A stretch of DNA of 10,063 nucleotides from an uncultured bacterium (lineage in GTDB: Bacteria; Bacillota; Clostridia; Lachnospirales; Lachnospiraceae). Below are positions 7,801 through 10,063 of the stretch, piece by piece. The stretch lies in contig CAMTFT010000033.1 of assembly GCA_947071365.1 (NCBI GenBank), positions 1-10,063 of the forward strand, read 5' to 3'. The translations under genes were made by a program, and so were the position numbers. The notes beneath the pieces are model-generated. The model saw only the letters and a program-made list of their open reading frames with translations. It was not told the origin of the DNA and made no database searches. Position 1 is the first letter of the stretch. Every line of letters begins with the position of its first letter.

Positions 7801-8865
7801 CTACACTTTTTTCTTCATCATTTCTACATTCGTACAATACTGCAGTGCAGTCTCCCGGGAAATCTGCCCGGATTTGTAAAGCTGTAGCAGACTGTTGTCC
7901 ATGGAAATCATATCCTCCTTTGCGGAGGTATAGATGATTCCCTCAATCTGATGCGTCTTGTTGTCGCGGATCATATTGCTGATGGCCGGCGTCATGACCA
8001 TGATCTCAAATGCCGGAACCATTTTGCCGTCAACCGTAGGAATGAGCTGCTGTGAAACGACTGCCCGGAGCACCATGGAAAGCTGCATTGCGATCTGGTG
8101 CTGCTGGGATGCATCGAATACGTCAATAATCCGGCTGATGGTGCTTGCTGCTCCGATGGTGTGAAGGCTCGAGAGCACGAGATGTCCCGTTTCTGCCGCT
8201 GTCATGGCGGTCTGGATGGTTTCATGATCCCTCATTTCCCCAAGCAGAATAACATCGGGGCTTTGCCGCAGCGCAGCCCGGAGCGCAGTCAGATAGTTGT
8301 CAGTATCTGTGGAAATTTCACGCTGGCTGACGATACTTTTCTTATGGCGGTGAAGAAACTCAAGCGGATCCTCCAGCGTAATAATATGGCTCTGGCGGGA
8401 GGAATTGATCCGGTCTACGAGACACGAAAGCGTTGTGGATTTTCCGCTTCCCGCCGGGCCTGTTACGAGTACCAGCCCCTTTGTCAGAGACGTAAGATTC
8501 AACACGGAGGATGGGATGCCCAGGTTTGCAGGATCCGGCAGCTCGAAAGCAATAATACGAATAACGGCGGCCAGGGAACCACGCTGCTTGTAGGTGCTTA
8601 CACGATAACGGGAAAGTCCCGGGATGGCAAAGGAAAAATCATCGTCTCCTGTCTCAAGAAAATGCTGCATGGAGCGGTTTCCGGCCAGTTCGTAGATGCT
8701 TTGTATCAGCACCTCCGTATCGTGGGGCATTAACCTGTCGTCAACAGACTGTATCGTACCGTTTACTTTATAAGACAGAGGAAGACCTGCGACGATAAAA
8801 ATGTCGGAGGCTCCCGCCTGGGTGGCAGTTTGAAGTACAGTGGTTGCACGATTTGTATCAATCAT
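7801..8865 (-). CDS. pilT: PilT-type type IV pilus retraction ATPase (orphan)
   Basis: The 354-residue protein belongs to the PilT/GspE secretion ATPases. It has an N-terminal PAS-like domain (about 1-105) with the ASDIFIVAGLP stretch, the P-loop GPAGSGKST (136-144), the Asp box TLEDPLEF (163-170), Walker B DVILLGEMRD (204-213) and the His box GHLVLSSLHT (227-236). AISNMIRDNK (294-303) corresponds to the C-terminal AIRNLIRE motif that marks PilT rather than PilB. The usual His in the N-terminal SDLHL motif is Phe here. PilT hexamers drive pilus retraction, but no pilin, pilC or pilB is in the window. The start ATG has AAAGGA about 11 nt upstream. It is convergent with atpC. Confidence 0.9.
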   Translation of the reverse strand: MIDTNRATTVLQTATQAGASDIFIVAGLPLSYKVNGTIQSVDDRLMPHDTEVLIQSIYELAGNRSMQHFLETGDDDFSFAIPGLSRYRVSTYKQRGSLAAVIRIIAFELPDPANLGIPSSVLNLTSLTKGLVLVTGPAGSGKSTTLSCLVDRINSSRQSHIITLEDPLEFLHRHKKSIVSQREISTDTDNYLTALRAALRQSPDVILLGEMRDHETIQTAMTAAETGHLVLSSLHTIGAASTISRIIDVFDASQQHQIAMQLSMVLRAVVSQQLIPTVDGKMVPAFEIMVMTPAISNMIRDNKTHQIEGIIYTSAKEDMISMDNSLLQLYKSGQISRETALQYCTNVEMMKKKV

Positions 8866-8905
8866 ATATATCAGATTCCTTTCATGGTAAATTAACTATT
8901 CCCCT

Positions 8906-8920
8906 GCCGCATATGCGGGC
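8906..8920. repeat. Palindrome CCGCATATGCGG between pilT and the Rpn gene
   Basis: A perfect 12-bp palindrome (8907-8918) lies in the 123-nt gap between the Rpn-family stop and the pilT start, about 40 nt upstream of pilT on the minus strand. On that strand a 5-bp hairpin (ACTCC / GGAGT, 8935-8956 region) lies nearer the Rpn stop, without a T-run. The palindrome could be a regulator site for pilT or chance. No clear -35/-10 pair was found in the gap. Confidence 0.3.
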
Positions 8921-8988
8921 TTCGATAGCTTTTTCTACTCCCGGAGAAGGAGTTTGTCGTATCCTGATTTTTGCTTAATGCTCTGACA

Positions 8989-10063
8989 TCATGGCATCGA
9001 CGATGACATGGTCAATATTTCATAAAGCTCCTCCGCGGATTTCTCCGGATGGTTGTCAACCAGCGCAGCTAATTCCTTTATTCGAGATACGTCTTCGTCC
9101 AGAAAGTCTGCAAACTCTTCTACGGAAAGACCGCGGGCAAGGTTTCTTTTAATCTGATTAATTAGCAGCAAAAGTCGCTCTTGTTTCCGTCCTTCTTCCA
9201 TCGCCTCCTGGCGCTCCTGTTGCATATGCAGCTCTTCATTATACTCAAATATACTCACGTTCAACACCTCCGCCCGGTTCTTTTGCAGAAACTCCTTCAG
9301 AATATCTTCTGCAATGCAATCTTGAATGGCTTTTTCCACTGCCTTGGAAAGGGGAAGGAGCTCTCTGTATTCTCGTACTTTGTTTGTAAATATGGAATAA
9401 TCTCGTAATTTCTTGCAGTTTTCCATGAGTTCTTTGTTGTAGCCGGGGTTGATGTTCAGTACAAGGACTTTCAGTTCCAGCGCCGGATCGTCAGACGGCT
9501 GTTCATACGCATCCGAGAGGCGGAGCACGGAACGTTCCGGCATTTCTTCTTTGCCGTTATAAAAGACGACAAATACCGGCTCCGGAATTTTTACCAACTT
9601 TGTACCGTACAGGTTATCAGCGTACGTCAGCCTGGAAAAGATGTTTGCCACATAAAAGAGATCCCGCAGCGGCAGGTTCGGGTTGCGGGTGGACTGGTGC
9701 TCGTACAATGCGAGGCGGTCATACAGCAGATACGAAACATCATTTTTCATGCTGAGGTAGATTGCGTTTTCCAGCGTTGTGACGGTCAGATCTTCCAGGT
9801 TGGTGTATGCGGTCTTATTCATCGCATTGTACAGCTCAAGAAAGCTTTCTTTCTCCTTGAAGATCATGCGGAATACCCGGTCTTTGTAGGTGCGTACAGG
9901 CTGCCCTGCCCATACACCGGGGTATTGCGGCAGATATTCCCCTGAATATTGTGACAAACTTTCATCCGGATACTGTGATAAGTTTTCACCCGAATACTGC
10001 GATAAACATTCACCCGGATACTGTGATAAATTTTTGCCCGAATACTGTGCCAGGCTCTTTTTT
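8989..10063 (-). CDS. Rpn-family PD-(D/E)XK nuclease/putative transposase with octapeptide-repeat N-terminus, 5' end missing
   Basis: The core, from PVRTYKDRVFRMIF onward, matches the Rpn family common in Clostridia: FLELYNAMN, ENAIYLSMKNDVSYLL, YEHQSTRNPNLPLRDLFYVA, FVVFYNGKEE, LELKVLVLNINPG and a charged helical C-terminus. Counting from the TTG at 9957 as residue 1, Asp73 and Glu86-His-Gln88 fit the degenerate PD-(D/E)XQ active site. Rpn proteins in E. coli are DNA endonucleases that promote RecA-independent recombination. The TTG at 9957 would give 322 residues, but it has no good ribosome binding site and lies inside an octapeptide array. The frame stays open to the contig edge (at least 357 residues), so the gene is probably truncated by the assembly. 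Confidence 0.85.
   Translation of the reverse strand, partial: KKSLAQYSGKNLSQYPGECLSQYSGENLSQYPDESLSQYSGEYLPQYPGVWAGQPVRTYKDRVFRMIFKEKESFLELYNAMNKTAYTNLEDLTVTTLENAIYLSMKNDVSYLLYDRLALYEHQSTRNPNLPLRDLFYVANIFSRLTYADNLYGTKLVKIPEPVFVVFYNGKEEMPERSVLRLSDAYEQPSDDPALELKVLVLNINPGYNKELMENCKKLRDYSIFTNKVREYRELLPLSKAVEKAIQDCIAEDILKEFLQKNRAEVLNVSIFEYNEELHMQQERQEAMEEGRKQERLLLLINQIKRNLARGLSVEEFADFLDEDVSRIKELAALVDNHPEKSAEELYEILTMSSSMP
9910..10053 (-). repeat. 24-bp tandem repeat, six copies, encoding octapeptides in the Rpn-family protein
   Basis: Read on the minus strand, six contiguous 24-bp units (10030-10053, 10006-10029, 9982-10005, 9958-9981, 9934-9957, 9910-9933) each encode L-x-Q-Y-(S/P)-G/D-x-x. Position 2 is Ala, then Ser four times, then Pro. 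Position 5 alternates Ser, Pro, Ser, Pro, Ser, Pro, through a single T/C change in TCG/CCG in most units, giving a 48-bp higher-order period. The repeats are in frame with the Rpn core, and no stop interrupts them. The contig stops ten bases beyond the outermost unit. Confidence 0.93.

Noticed and set aside
8098..8733. 211-codon + strand frame antisense to pilT
   Set aside because: The minus strand encodes an intact PilT with every catalytic box; the + frame shows no recognisable domain.
8989..9957. Calling the Rpn-family gene an insertion sequence
   Set aside because: No terminal inverted repeats or target duplications flank it; the transposase label for this family is historical, and a nuclease role is better supported.

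Overview
The window looks like one assembled contig from a low-to-mid-GC anaerobic Firmicute, most likely a gut member of the Lachnospiraceae. This rests on the F-type ATP synthase gene order, the sodium-type c subunit, strong AGGAGG-type ribosome binding sites, TTG/GTG starts and a Clostridia-style Rpn family protein. The genus cannot be named from the sequence alone. The first 43 bases are not biological: they match the Illumina Nextera Read 2 adapter, apparently with its i7 index still attached.

Left end (44-304): no gene. It holds a perfect hairpin (70-97) directly followed by two copies plus a stub of a 94-bp tandem repeat, each copy carrying a strong stem-loop. No convincing promoter was found here, so the operon promoter probably lies beyond the contig end.

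Centre (305-7675, + strand): a complete F0F1 ATP synthase operon in the order atpZ, atpI, atpB (a), atpE (c), atpF (b), atpH (delta), atpA (alpha), atpG (gamma), atpD (beta), atpC (epsilon). The c subunit has the full residue set known to ligate sodium (Gln32, Val63, Glu65, Thr66, Thr67, Tyr70), so the rotor is predicted to be Na+-coupled. Some genes overlap (atpZ/atpI, atpF/atpH, atpH/atpA). Four spacers of about 80-170 nt (atpB-atpE, atpE-atpF, atpA-atpG, atpG-atpD) hold inverted repeats or a shared GCGAAGCG-core repeat that also occurs in the 94-bp units upstream of the operon.

Right end (7676-10063): the operon ends at a long imperfect inverted repeat (7684-7785) that could be a bidirectional terminator or the remains of a small non-autonomous mobile element. 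Beyond it, two genes read leftwards on the minus strand: a PilT-type secretion/retraction ATPase without other pilus genes nearby, and an Rpn-family PD-(D/E)XK protein whose N-terminal extension is built of six octapeptide repeats (24-bp DNA units) alternating Ser and Pro. The reading frame of the latter stays open to the contig edge, so its true start is missing.

Most of the window is a core energy operon. The less usual parts are the octapeptide array on the Rpn protein, the repeat family spread through the atp spacers, and the structured element after atpC.
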